64,000 bases of DNA from Geodermatophilus aquaeductus. GTDB taxonomy: Bacteria; Actinomycetota; Actinomycetes; Mycobacteriales; Geodermatophilaceae. A program made the position numbers and the translations under genes. Below, in pieces: positions 27,072-34,889 of this stretch. Location of the stretch: assembly GCF_900182545.1 (NCBI RefSeq), contig NZ_FXTJ01000002.1, positions 310,001-374,000 on the forward strand. Direction: 5' to 3'. Positions within the stretch are counted from its first letter, which is position 1; each line of letters opens with the position of its first letter. The notes beneath the pieces were generated by a model. That model did no database searches and was not told the DNA's origin. It worked only from the letters and a program-made list of their open reading frames with translations.

Positions 27072-27106
27072 TCGTGCTCTGCCCACACATGCGGGGCAGA
27101 GCACGA
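27072..27106. terminator. Second twin hairpin, convergent with galE
   Basis: A perfect 13-bp stem with the same arm sequence as the first hairpin (TCGTGCTCTGCCC at 27072-27084 with 27094-27106) and a 9-nt loop, just before the galE stop. Together the two form a tandem bidirectional terminator with nearly identical stems. Confidence 0.65.
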
Positions 27107-27120
27107 GTCGGCGCGGGAGG

Positions 27121-28089
27121 TCAGAGCGGCTGCAGCGCCCGCCAGGCGGTCCAGGCGCTGGCGATCATCTCCCGCAGGTCGCGGGTGGCGCGGAAGCCGA
27201 GGTCGCGGGCGATCCGGTCGACGGCGGCGACCACGCGCGCCGGGTCCCCGGGACGGCGGCCGGCCACCTCCGGCGTCGTGTCCCCGCCGGTGACCTCCGC
27301 GACGACGCGCAGCACCTCCCGCACACTGCTGCCCTCGCCGCGGCCGACGTTGTACGTGCCCCCGGGCCGGCCGGCGGCCAGCGCGCGGGCGGCGGCCGCG
27401 TGGGCGTCGGCGACGTCGGAGACGTGCACGAAGTCGCGCACGGGGCTGCCGTCGGCGGTGGGGTGGTCGTCGCCGAAGAGCACCGGCGGGCGCCCGGCGT
27501 CGAGCGCCTCGAACACCAGCGGCACGAGGTTGGCCGCGCCCCGGTCGCCGAGCTCGGGTGCCGCGGCGCCGGCCACGTTGAAGTAGCGCAGGCTCGTGGC
27601 GGCCAGGCCCCAGGCGGCGCAGTCGCGCAGCAGGTCCTCACCGGCCAGCTTGGTGCGGCCGTAGGGCGACAGCGGGACGCAGGGCGTGTCCTCGTCCACC
27701 CGGTCGGCGTCGGGCATGCCGTAGACCGAGGCGCTCGAGGAGAAGACGAAGCGGGTGACGCCCTTGGCGCGGCAGCCCTCGAGCAGGGCGACCAGCCCCT
27801 CGACGTTCTCCGCCCAGTAGAGCAGCGGGTCGGCCACCGACTCGGCCACCTGCTTCTTCCCGGCCAGGTGCACGACGCCGGTGACGCCGTTCTCCCGGAG
27901 CACCCGCCGCACCATTCCGCGGTCGCGCACCGAGCCGACCTCCAGCGGCACCTGCGGCAGGCCGGCGAGCCGGTCGGCGTCGCCGGTGGAGAGGTCGTCG
28001 AGGACCACGACGTCCTCCCCTGCCGCGACCATCGCGTGGACGACGTGCGCCCCGACGTACCCGGCACCCCCGGTGACCAGCCAGCTCAC
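27121..28089 (-). CDS. galE: UDP-glucose 4-epimerase
   Basis: A 322-residue extended SDR enzyme interconverting UDP-glucose and UDP-galactose. The NAD motif VTGGAGYVGAH is at 5-15, the catalytic Tyr/Lys pair is in SPYGRTKLAGE near 145-155 with Ser in 'SSSASVYG', and 'LRYFNVAGA' follows as expected for GalE. GTG at 28089. It converges on the cyclitol operon and so is not part of it, but it could supply UDP-galactose or another epimerised nucleotide sugar to the GT4 enzyme (speculative). Actinobacterial GalE proteins can also act on UDP-GlcNAc. Confidence 0.9.
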   Translation of the reverse strand: MSWLVTGGAGYVGAHVVHAMVAAGEDVVVLDDLSTGDADRLAGLPQVPLEVGSVRDRGMVRRVLRENGVTGVVHLAGKKQVAESVADPLLYWAENVEGLVALLEGCRAKGVTRFVFSSSASVYGMPDADRVDEDTPCVPLSPYGRTKLAGEDLLRDCAAWGLAATSLRYFNVAGAAAPELGDRGAANLVPLVFEALDAGRPPVLFGDDHPTADGSPVRDFVHVSDVADAHAAAARALAAGRPGGTYNVGRGEGSSVREVLRVVAEVTGGDTTPEVAGRRPGDPARVVAAVDRIARDLGFRATRDLREMIASAWTAWRALQPL

Positions 28090-28125
28090 CGGCCCAGCCT
28101 GCCGTGCCCGGCGCCTGCCCGCGCG

Positions 28126-28437
28126 TCAGGACAGGCGCTGCCGCAGGTGGACGGCGACCTGCTGCCCGGCCGCGTCCTTGCCGATCGCAGTGCAGATCGC
28201 CTTCCGCAGCGGGAGCCAGTGCGGCCCCTCACCCGAGGGCATGCAGGTGGCGGTGAACGCGTGGCCGTCGACGGTGCCGGCCACCTTCACCGCCCGCCGG
28301 GTGCCGAACAGCTCGGCGGAGCCCGGCACGGTCAGGTAGGTGGCGAAGGCGCCGTCCTTCTCGATGGGCGCGGTGAACGAGGCGTCGATGTCCTGAGGGG
28401 TCACGGTGGGGAGACCACGCGAGGACGGAGGACTCAT
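28126..28437 (-). CDS. DUF1905 domain protein
   Basis: A 103-residue protein with the DUF1905 beta-barrel pattern: 'FTAPIEKDGAFATYLTVPG', '[19 protein letters not shown]', then 'HWLPLRKAICTAIGKDAG'-like sequence. DUF1905 proteins are small and of unknown biochemical function. A second clear paralogue lies at 31582-31863 and a DUF1905/YdeI two-domain protein at 48407-48859. ATG at 28437 was chosen; GTG at 28404 would leave a tighter domain of 92 residues. It is divergent from the glutaredoxin-like gene. Confidence 0.78.
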   Translation of the reverse strand: MSPPSSRGLPTVTPQDIDASFTAPIEKDGAFATYLTVPGSAELFGTRRAVKVAGTVDGHAFTATCMPSGEGPHWLPLRKAICTAIGKDAAGQQVAVHLRQRLS

Positions 28438-28525
28438 CGCCCGCCAGGTGCGTTGCCCCCAGCGCCGCCCTCCTGGGACGGTGACCGTCACGGGGACCAC
28501 CGGAGTCGCGGGATCGGAGTCCTCC

Positions 28526-28774
28526 ATGACCGACCAGGCCGTCACCGTCTACGTGAAGCCCGGCTGCCCCTACGCCGCGAAGCTCCGCGCGAAGATGGCG
28601 CTCGCGCGCCTGCCCCACCGGGCGGTGCGCTTCGCCGACGACCCCGAGGGCGCCGCCGCGGTCCGGGCGCACCACCCGGAGGGCTGGGAGGTCTCCCCCA
28701 CCGTCGTGGTCGGTGGGCGGTACCTGACCGACCCGAGCCTGCGCGAGGTCCGGGCGGCGATGGCCGCGCGCTGA
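28526..28774 (+). CDS. Glutaredoxin-like protein with single active-site cysteine (CPYA)
   Basis: An 82-residue thioredoxin-fold protein of the glutaredoxin/NrdH/mycoredoxin size. The active-site motif near residue 12 reads CPYA instead of CPYC or CGYC, so only the nucleophilic cysteine is kept. 'VSPTVVVGGRYL' gives the cis-Pro loop. A monothiol enzyme could still reduce mixed disulfides with mycothiol but not form an internal disulfide. The ATG has a GGAG ribosome binding site about 6 nt upstream. Actinobacteria use mycothiol rather than glutathione, so a mycoredoxin-like role is more likely than classic glutaredoxin activity. Confidence 0.78.
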   Translation: MTDQAVTVYVKPGCPYAAKLRAKMALARLPHRAVRFADDPEGAAAVRAHHPEGWEVSPTVVVGGRYLTDPSLREVRAAMAAR

Positions 28775-28839
28775 CGCCGGAACCGTCCCCGGCCGGCCCT
28801 ACGCTCCCCGCACCCGACCCCGGGAGGAGAGGAGCCGTC

Positions 28840-29664
28840 GTGATCCGGACGTACCCGCACGGCGTGACCTGCTGGATCGACACCGAGCAGCCCGACCCGG
28901 CCGCCGCGGCCGACTTCTACGCCGGCCTGTTCGGCTGGACGTTCACCGACGTCGTACCGCCCGGCGCCCCGGGCACGTACCTGATCGCGACGCTGCACGG
29001 CCAGGACGTCGCCGCGATCGGGCCGGGCGAGGGGCCCGCGACCTGGAACACCTACGTCGCCGTCGACGACGCCGACGCGACCGCCGCGCAGGTCCCCGGG
29101 CTGGGCGGCACGGTGACCAGCGGCCCCGAGGACGCCGGTCCCGGCGGCCGGACGGCGGCGTGCACCGACCCGCAGGGGGCGCGGTTCCGGCTCTGGCAGG
29201 CCCGCCGGCGCCCGGGCGCGCAGCTCACCAACACGCCCGGCACCTGGAACTTCTCCGACCTGCACACGCCCGACCGGGCGGCCGCGATGGCGTTCTACCG
29301 CCCGCTGTTCGGCTGGCGCGACGCCGACATGGCCCAGGACGCCGGCGTGATGATCCAGGTCCCCGGCTACGGCGACCACCTGGCGGCCACCGTCGACCCG
29401 GACATCCACGAGCGGCAGGCGTTCGCGCCGCCCGGGTTCGCCGACGTGATCGGCGGGCTCGTGGTCACCGCCGACGAGCCGGCGCACTGGCACGTCGTCG
29501 TCACCGTGGCCGACCGCGACGACAGCGCAGCCACCGCCGAGCGGCTCGGCGCCACGGTGCTGCGGTCGGCCGAGGACACCTGGACCCGCACCGCCCTGCT
29601 GCGCGACCCCCAGGGGGCGGAGCTCACCGTCAGCCAGTACGCCCCGCCCGACCCCGCCACCTGA
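28840..29664 (+). CDS. Tandem VOC (glyoxalase-fold) protein
   Basis: A 274-residue protein made of two vicinal-oxygen-chelate modules (roughly 8-125 and 135-265), each starting with a 'D...A..FY..LFGW' signature: 'AAADFYAGLFGWTF' and 'AAMAFYRPLFGWRD'. It resembles the 27-kDa antigen Cfp30B type of actinobacterial VOC proteins. Metal-ligand positions are not fully conserved by eye, so it may bind a small molecule rather than catalyse. GTG at 28840 has an excellent GGAGGAGAGGAG site upstream. The next element downstream is the candidate retron promoter, overlapping only the spacer. Confidence 0.86.
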   Translation: MIRTYPHGVTCWIDTEQPDPAAAADFYAGLFGWTFTDVVPPGAPGTYLIATLHGQDVAAIGPGEGPATWNTYVAVDDADATAAQVPGLGGTVTSGPEDAGPGGRTAACTDPQGARFRLWQARRRPGAQLTNTPGTWNFSDLHTPDRAAAMAFYRPLFGWRDADMAQDAGVMIQVPGYGDHLAATVDPDIHERQAFAPPGFADVIGGLVVTADEPAHWHVVVTVADRDDSAATAERLGATVLRSAEDTWTRTALLRDPQGAELTVSQYAPPDPAT

Positions 29665-29680
29665 CGTCCCCGTCCGCCGC

Positions 29681-29686
29681 TACGGT
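29681..29686 (+). promoter_or_regulatory. Candidate -10 box of the retron RNA
   Basis: TACGGT (TAnnnT type) ends 7 nt before position 29694, the first base of the a1 repeat, so transcription would begin at the very 5' end of the msr. A CTGACG hexamer at 29661-29666 is a weak -35 candidate with a short 14-nt spacer. Confidence 0.4.
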
Positions 29687-29693
29687 GCGCAGC

Positions 29694-29853
29694 GTGCGCG
29701 GCGGGGCGGGCAGGACGACCGGCAGCGACCGGTCTCCCGGGGCAACCCCGGGGCAGCAGGTCATCGCCACCATCGGCACCACCCGCCGGACGGCGCGCTC
29801 CGCGCACGCAGCGGCGGCTCCCACGGGGAGTGGCTGCCCGTCCCGCCGCGCAC
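29694..29853 (+). ncRNA. Candidate retron msr-msd RNA
   Basis: Arms 29694-29713 and 29834-29853 pair over 20 bp with a single G-U and no mismatch, matching the a1/a2 repeats that enclose a retron RNA. Inside, two short msr-like hairpins follow: GACCGG/CCGGTC (29717-29722 with 29729-29734), and CCCGGGG/CCCCGGG (29736-29742 with 29746-29752) with a CAA loop. The rest (29754-29833) is msd-like, with a stem made of CCGCCG/CGGCGG (29783-29788 with 29812-29817) capped by GCGCG-CTC-CGCGC. The branching guanosine would be near 29713-29714, the junction of a1. The element ends 4 nt before the reverse transcriptase GTG, the usual retron order. High GC makes pairing easier by chance, but the position and length of the repeat are hard to explain otherwise. 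Confidence 0.72.
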
Positions 29854-29857
29854 CCCG

Positions 29858-31201
29858 GTGACGGCGTCCCGTCGTACGGCGGTGACCGCGTCCGGCGTCG
29901 CCACCGCGTTGCTGGCCGGTCCGTGGCGGCGGCGGGAGGCGGTGCGCCGGGTCGCCGTCGCCCTCGGGTACGCGCGGGCGCCGCGCTGGGTCGGCACGCT
30001 GGTCGGCGAGGTGCTCGACACCTACCGCGAGGCCCCGGCCGACCGGCCGCGCGAGCTGGCCGCCTTTCTGGCGACGACGACCGGCTGGGCGCGCGGCCGG
30101 GCCGCCGACGTCCCGCCGCGGGTGCGCCGCCGAGAGCCGGTGCCCACCCGCGTGGTCCGGCGGCGGTCCGGACTGACCGAGGTGCCCGACCTCGCGGCCC
30201 TGGCCCGGCTGCTCGACGTCGACCAGGGCGAGCTGGCGTGGTTCGCCGACGTCCGCGGCCTGGAGCGCACCACACCGGACGAGGCGCTGCGGCACTACCG
30301 CTGGCGGGTCCTCGAGCGCCCCGGCGGCGCGCGCCTGGTGGCCGCGCCCAAGCCCCGGCTGCGCGAGGCGCAGCGGCGGGTGCTGCGGCACCTGCTCGCG
30401 CCCCTGCCGGTGCACCCCGCCGCGCACGGCTGCGTGCCCGGGCGGTCGGTGCGCACCGCCGCGGCGCCGCACGCCGGGGCCGACGTCGTCGTGTCCATGG
30501 ACCTCGAGTCCTTCTTCGCCAGCGTGCCGGCCGGTCGGGTCTGGGGCGTGCTGCAGGGCGTCGCCGGGCTGACCGAGCCGGTGGCGCACGCGGTCACCGG
30601 GCTGGCGACGACGGTCGTGCCCGCCGCCGTGTGGCGCCGCGTGCCGGTCGGTCCCGACCCCGACCGGCACGCCCGGCTGGGTCGCCGGCTCGCCGCGCCG
30701 CACCTGCCGGTCGGGGCGCCGACCTCCCCGGCGCTGGCCAACCTGGTGTGCGCGCGGCTGGACCGCCGGCTGGCCGGGCTCGCGGCGTCGGCGGGCGCCG
30801 TCTACACCCGCTACGTCGACGACCTGACCTTCAGCGGCGGCGCCGTCCTGCGCCGGGACCGGTTCGCCGTGCGGGTCGCCGCCATCGCCGCCGACGAGGG
30901 CCTGCGGGTCAACCCCGCCAAGACCCGCGCCGCGGGCAGCGGCCGCCGGCAGCAGGTGCTCGGCGCCGTCGTCAACGTGCGGCCCACGCTCCCCCGCCCC
31001 GAGCGGGACGCCCTCCGCGCCCTGCTGCACAACTGCGCGGTGCACGGCTGGCGCTCCCAGGTCCGCGACCGCGACCCGGCGACCTTCCGCGACTCCGTCC
31101 TCGGCCGGGTGGCGTGGGCCGGCTCGGTCGACCCGGTGCTCGGTGCCCGGCTGCGGGAGCTGGCCGCGCGGATCGACTGGGACGGACCCGGGACGGCATG
31201 A
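29858..31201 (+). CDS. Retron-type reverse transcriptase
   Basis: A 447-residue RNA-directed DNA polymerase. Palm motifs in order: MDLESFF (214-220, first catalytic Asp), LPVGAPTSP (283-291), YVDD (319-322, catalytic pair) in RYVDDLTFSG, NPAKT (352-356) and VLG (367-369) at the place of the retron VTG motif. HPAAHGCVPGRSV (186-198) and AAAPHAG (201-207) correspond to the retron NAxxH region. About 150 residues precede the fingers, including a helix-turn-helix-like segment at 108-135. There is no maturase or endonuclease domain as in group II introns. The GTG lies 4 nt after a2 of the candidate msr-msd. It should make branched RNA-linked multicopy single-stranded DNA. A partner effector is not obvious. 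Confidence 0.88.
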   Translation: MTASRRTAVTASGVATALLAGPWRRREAVRRVAVALGYARAPRWVGTLVGEVLDTYREAPADRPRELAAFLATTTGWARGRAADVPPRVRRREPVPTRVVRRRSGLTEVPDLAALARLLDVDQGELAWFADVRGLERTTPDEALRHYRWRVLERPGGARLVAAPKPRLREAQRRVLRHLLAPLPVHPAAHGCVPGRSVRTAAAPHAGADVVVSMDLESFFASVPAGRVWGVLQGVAGLTEPVAHAVTGLATTVVPAAVWRRVPVGPDPDRHARLGRRLAAPHLPVGAPTSPALANLVCARLDRRLAGLAASAGAVYTRYVDDLTFSGGAVLRRDRFAVRVAAIAADEGLRVNPAKTRAAGSGRRQQVLGAVVNVRPTLPRPERDALRALLHNCAVHGWRSQVRDRDPATFRDSVLGRVAWAGSVDPVLGARLRELAARIDWDGPGTA

Positions 31202-31238
31202 TCGCTGCCGTCCCCCGCTGACCCTCGAGAGGGCAACC

Positions 31239-31435
31239 GTGTCCGCACCTCCCTCCCGGCCGGCCCGGAACGCGCTCGACGGCAGGGTCGCCGTCGTCAC
31301 CGGCGCCAGCAGCGGCATCGGCGCCGCGACGGCGCGGTCGCTCGTGGCCGCCGGCAGACGGTGGTGTTCACCCTGACGCTGCCGGCCACCACCAACGTCG
31401 CGGAGATCTCGCTGCTGAGCACCCGCAGCGGCTGA
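31239..31435 (+). pseudogene. Short-chain dehydrogenase remnant with internal deletion
   Basis: Starting at GTG 31239 the frame encodes an SDR N-terminus with the intact cofactor motif [16 protein letters not shown], then breaks after about 44 residues. In the +1 frame it continues directly with '[18 protein letters not shown]' and a stop at 31433-31435, which looks like an SDR C-terminal strand. About 180 residues of the middle, including the catalytic Tyr-Lys, are missing. This is a decayed gene with a deletion and frameshift, lying 38 bp after the reverse transcriptase. Confidence 0.65.
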
Positions 31436-31456
31436 CGCGTCCCCCGACGGACCGTC

Positions 31457-31507
31457 ATGTGCACCGGCGGCGCGTTTCGCGTGGAGCGCCGCGCCGCAGG
31501 TGCACAT
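31457..31507. terminator. Hairpin after the SDR remnant
   Basis: An 18-bp stem with one mismatch (31457-31474 with 31490-31507, left arm ATGTGCACCGGCGGCGCG) and a 15-nt loop. It could end transcription from the retron unit. Confidence 0.55.
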
Positions 31508-31581
31508 CACCGTGGCCGGCATCGACGAGTTCCGTCGACGCGACGGGTCTCCCCTGCACACACCGGTGCGAGGAGGCAGAC

Positions 31582-31863
31582 GTGGACGAGCGGTTCCGAG
31601 CGACCCTGCAGAAGAGCCCGGCACCTGGCGGGTGGACCTACCTGGTCTGGCCGGAGTCGGTGCGCGTCTTCGGCACCCGTGGCCTGGTGAAGGTGGCCGG
31701 CACCGTCGACGGCGCGCCGTTCCGCAGCTCGTTCATGGCGATGGGCGACGGGACACACAAGCTGCCGGTGGCCGCGGGGATCCGCCGCTCGATCGGCAAG
31801 CAGGCAGGCGACGAGGTCGAGGTGCACCTGCTCGAGCGGATCACCGGAGGGACGGCGTCGTGA
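31582..31863 (+). CDS. DUF1905 domain protein
   Basis: A 93-residue DUF1905 protein. It shares with the protein at 28126-28437 the central '[16 protein letters not shown]' block and a C-terminal '[20 protein letters not shown]'. The GTG start has GAGGAGG a few bases upstream. Its stop overlaps the GTG of the membrane protein gene by 4 bp, so the two are coupled. The function of DUF1905 is not known. The two paralogues lie on either side of the retron in opposite orientation, which may be coincidental. Confidence 0.8.
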   Translation: MDERFRATLQKSPAPGGWTYLVWPESVRVFGTRGLVKVAGTVDGAPFRSSFMAMGDGTHKLPVAAGIRRSIGKQAGDEVEVHLLERITGGTAS

Positions 31864-32258
31864 GCGCCGTGTCCTCGCTCCGGGTGGGCGCGGCGGCCGG
31901 CGCGGCGTTCGTGGCCAGCTCCGCCTGGTACGCCGCGTTCGGCGACCGGCTGGCGCGACTCGACGACGCCTACGCCGGGCCGTCCCCGTCGCCGGCCGTC
32001 ATCGCCCCGGTGGAACTGCTGCGCAGCGGCGTCGTCGCCACCGCGGTGTCCGTCCTGGCCGACCGGCTGCCGGCCCGTGGCCCGCGCGGGGCGCTGGCTC
32101 TCGGGGCCGGGCTCTGGGCCGCGTTCCCCGCCGTGCTCCTCACCGGGTCGGTGGTGCACGAGAAGGTCCCCTGGCAGCAGGCGGCGATCCACGCCGGCGA
32201 CTGGCTGGCGAAGCTGCTGCTCGTGAGCGCCGTCGTCACCGCCCGCCGCCCGGCCTGA
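31860..32258 (+). CDS. Small membrane protein, DUF1761-like
   Basis: A 132-residue protein with four hydrophobic helices (about 5-20, 45-65, 75-95, 108-126) and the pattern '[15 protein letters not shown]' near the start, as in DUF1761 membrane proteins. It is coupled to the upstream DUF1905 gene by a GTGA overlap. The function is unknown. The operon ends at a long hairpin that begins in the stop codon. Confidence 0.72.
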   Translation: MSAVSSLRVGAAAGAAFVASSAWYAAFGDRLARLDDAYAGPSPSPAVIAPVELLRSGVVATAVSVLADRLPARGPRGALALGAGLWAAFPAVLLTGSVVHEKVPWQQAAIHAGDWLAKLLLVSAVVTARRPA

Positions 32259-32315
32259 GCGTGTGCGCTGACGCTGCGTCCCGGCACCCCGGACACGGCG
32301 TCGGCGCACACGCTC
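32257..32315 (+). terminator. Long hairpin terminator
   Basis: An 18-bp stem (32257-32274 with 32298-32315, one G-U) starting within the stop codon of the DUF1761-like gene. The 23-nt loop contains an inner GTCC/GGAC pairing. Confidence 0.7.
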
Positions 32316-32424
32316 GTCCTCGACCTGGGACTTCCTCGGTTCGGCGCGACCGGCTTGGGTAGGGCGCGAGGACGGCAGCGGCCGGGCCATCCGGGTCCGG
32401 TCCCGGAGGTGTGGGGAGACGACC

Positions 32425-33762
32425 ATGGCACTGCCCGATCGGGACTCGGTACGGGACTGGGTGGGCAAGACGGTGGTCGACCGGCACGGGGCGGAGATCG
32501 GCACGGTCACCCACCTGCTCGCCGACGAGGACACCGGCGCTCCGGAGTGGCTCTACGCCGACATGGCCGGCACGACCGTCGTCGTCCCGCTGTTCGACGC
32601 CACCGAGGCCGGCGACCGGGTGCAGGTGGTCGTCGACCGCGGCCTGGTCGACGGCGCCCCGCGCTACGGCGAGAGCCGCGAGCTGACCACCGACCAGGAG
32701 TCGGCGCTCTACCGCCACTACGGCATCGAGACCACCACCGAGACCTCCGACAGCCTGCTCCCGGCGCCCGACGCCGACGTGCCCCCGACGACGGCGGTGG
32801 CCGCCACCGACGGCGCGACCGCGCCGCCTCCGGTCGCCACGCCCGCGCCGGTCAGTGCGCCGGCGGGCGACACCCAGGAGGTCGAGGAGCTCCCGCCCCC
32901 GCCGCCGGTGGCGCAGCCGGGCGACCGTGACTTCGGCCGCGCCGAGCAGACCGGCGGGCGCTCGACCGCCGGGATCGCCGGTGCCGTCGCGGCGGTGCTG
33001 GCGCTCGGCGGCGTGGTGTTCTCGCTGCGGCGTCGGCGGCAGCGGCCGGCCGTGAAGGTGTCCCGCAGCGCCCGCCGGACGGGGCGCAAGGCCACGAAGG
33101 TCTCGCGCGGCGCGCGCCGCACGGGACGGCGGGCCGCGAAGCGGGCGCAGGCCGTCCCGGCGACCGGTCGCGCACGGGTGGAGCACCTGGTGGCCGCGGC
33201 CGCACCGGCGGTGGCCCACGCCGCGCAGTCGGTGCGCGAGGCGGCCCTGACCGGCGCGTCCGTGGCGGCGCCGACGGTGGCGAGGACCGCCCAGTCGGTG
33301 CGCCAGGCGGCGATGAGCGGCGCGTCCGCGGCGGGTCCCACGGTGGCCGACGTCGCGCACCGGCTCGGCGAGGCCACCCGCTCGGGCGCGTCCGCGGCCG
33401 GGCCGCTGCTGGCGACCACCGGGCACGCGCTGCAGACCGGCGCGACCACCGGCGCCGAGATCACCCGGCAGGTCGTCGAGGCCGGGAGCGAGCTGGCCGC
33501 CGCCGCGCTGTCGAAGGCGGCCGAGGCCGGCGCCGAGCTCGGCTCGACCGGCCTGCGCGCGGCCATGAGGGTCGGCGGCGCCATCGAGTCGGTGCCCGAG
33601 GAGGTCGCCGAGGCCGGTCACCGCATCAGGAAGACCGGTAAGCGGGCCGCCCGGCTCACCTCGCTGGGCCTCGGCGCGGGCGCCGGCTACGTCGTCGGCA
33701 CCCGCTACGGCGACTACGGGCAGATCCAGCAGGCCGCCGCGCGCCTCACCGGCCGGGGCTGA
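32425..33762 (+). CDS. PRC-barrel protein with membrane anchor and helical repeat tail
   Basis: A 445-residue protein. Residues 8-85 form a PRC-barrel ('WVGKTVVDRHGAEIGTVTHL'), followed by an acidic proline-rich linker, one membrane segment ('AGIAGAVAAVLALGGVVFSL', about 178-197) and a strongly basic stretch of RRTGRKATKVSR repeats. About 200 residues of Ala-rich, heptad-like repeats follow, with recurring 'VARTAQSVRQAAMSGASAAG' units. The end 'GLGAGAGYVVGTRYGDYGQI' resembles the N-terminus of the YtxH-like protein at 52887-53369. A membrane-tethered structural or stress protein is likely. A perfect terminator follows. Confidence 0.75.
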   Translation: MALPDRDSVRDWVGKTVVDRHGAEIGTVTHLLADEDTGAPEWLYADMAGTTVVVPLFDATEAGDRVQVVVDRGLVDGAPRYGESRELTTDQESALYRHYGIETTTETSDSLLPAPDADVPPTTAVAATDGATAPPPVATPAPVSAPAGDTQEVEELPPPPPVAQPGDRDFGRAEQTGGRSTAGIAGAVAAVLALGGVVFSLRRRRQRPAVKVSRSARRTGRKATKVSRGARRTGRRAAKRAQAVPATGRARVEHLVAAAAPAVAHAAQSVREAALTGASVAAPTVARTAQSVRQAAMSGASAAGPTVADVAHRLGEATRSGASAAGPLLATTGHALQTGATTGAEITRQVVEAGSELAAAALSKAAEAGAELGSTGLRAAMRVGGAIESVPEEVAEAGHRIRKTGKRAARLTSLGLGAGAGYVVGTRYGDYGQIQQAAARLTGRG

Positions 33763-33770
33763 CCGCACGA

Positions 33771-33803
33771 GCTCCCGGTGCGGCTCCGAGCCGCACCGGG
33801 AGC
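33771..33803 (+). terminator. Perfect hairpin terminator
   Basis: A 15-bp perfect stem, GCTCCCGGTGCGGCT (33771-33785) with 33789-33803, around a CCG loop, 8 bp after the PRC-barrel gene stop. Confidence 0.85.
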
Positions 33804-33822
33804 CGGCGGCGGTCCGGACTCG

Positions 33823-33851
33823 TTGTGCTGCCGATCACACACCCCTAGCCT
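33823..33851 (+). promoter_or_regulatory. Sigma-70-type promoter of dhaKLM
   Basis: TTGTGC (33823-33828) and TAGCCT (33846-33851) are separated by exactly 17 bp, placing the start of transcription near 33858, about 36 nt before dhaK. Confidence 0.55.
33824..33839. promoter_or_regulatory. CRP/GlxR-like operator overlapping the dhaKLM promoter
   Basis: TGTGC-TGCCGA-TCACA matches the CRP consensus TGTGA-N6-TCACA with one mismatch. It covers the -35 box and spacer. A cAMP-receptor-type regulator bound here would compete with RNA polymerase, which suggests carbon-source control of dihydroxyacetone use (inference). Confidence 0.5.
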
Positions 33852-33893
33852 CCGGGACGGTCCCGCTCGTCCCCCCGAGGTCAGGTGCATCCG

Positions 33894-34885
<992 letters not shown>

Positions 34886-34889
<4 letters not shown>

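Noticed and set aside
29858..31201. Group II intron or DGR reverse transcriptase.
   Set aside because: No maturase/HNH domain, no intron domain V/VI-like RNA seen downstream, and no template/variable repeat pair; retron-type motifs and the a1/a2 repeat fit better.
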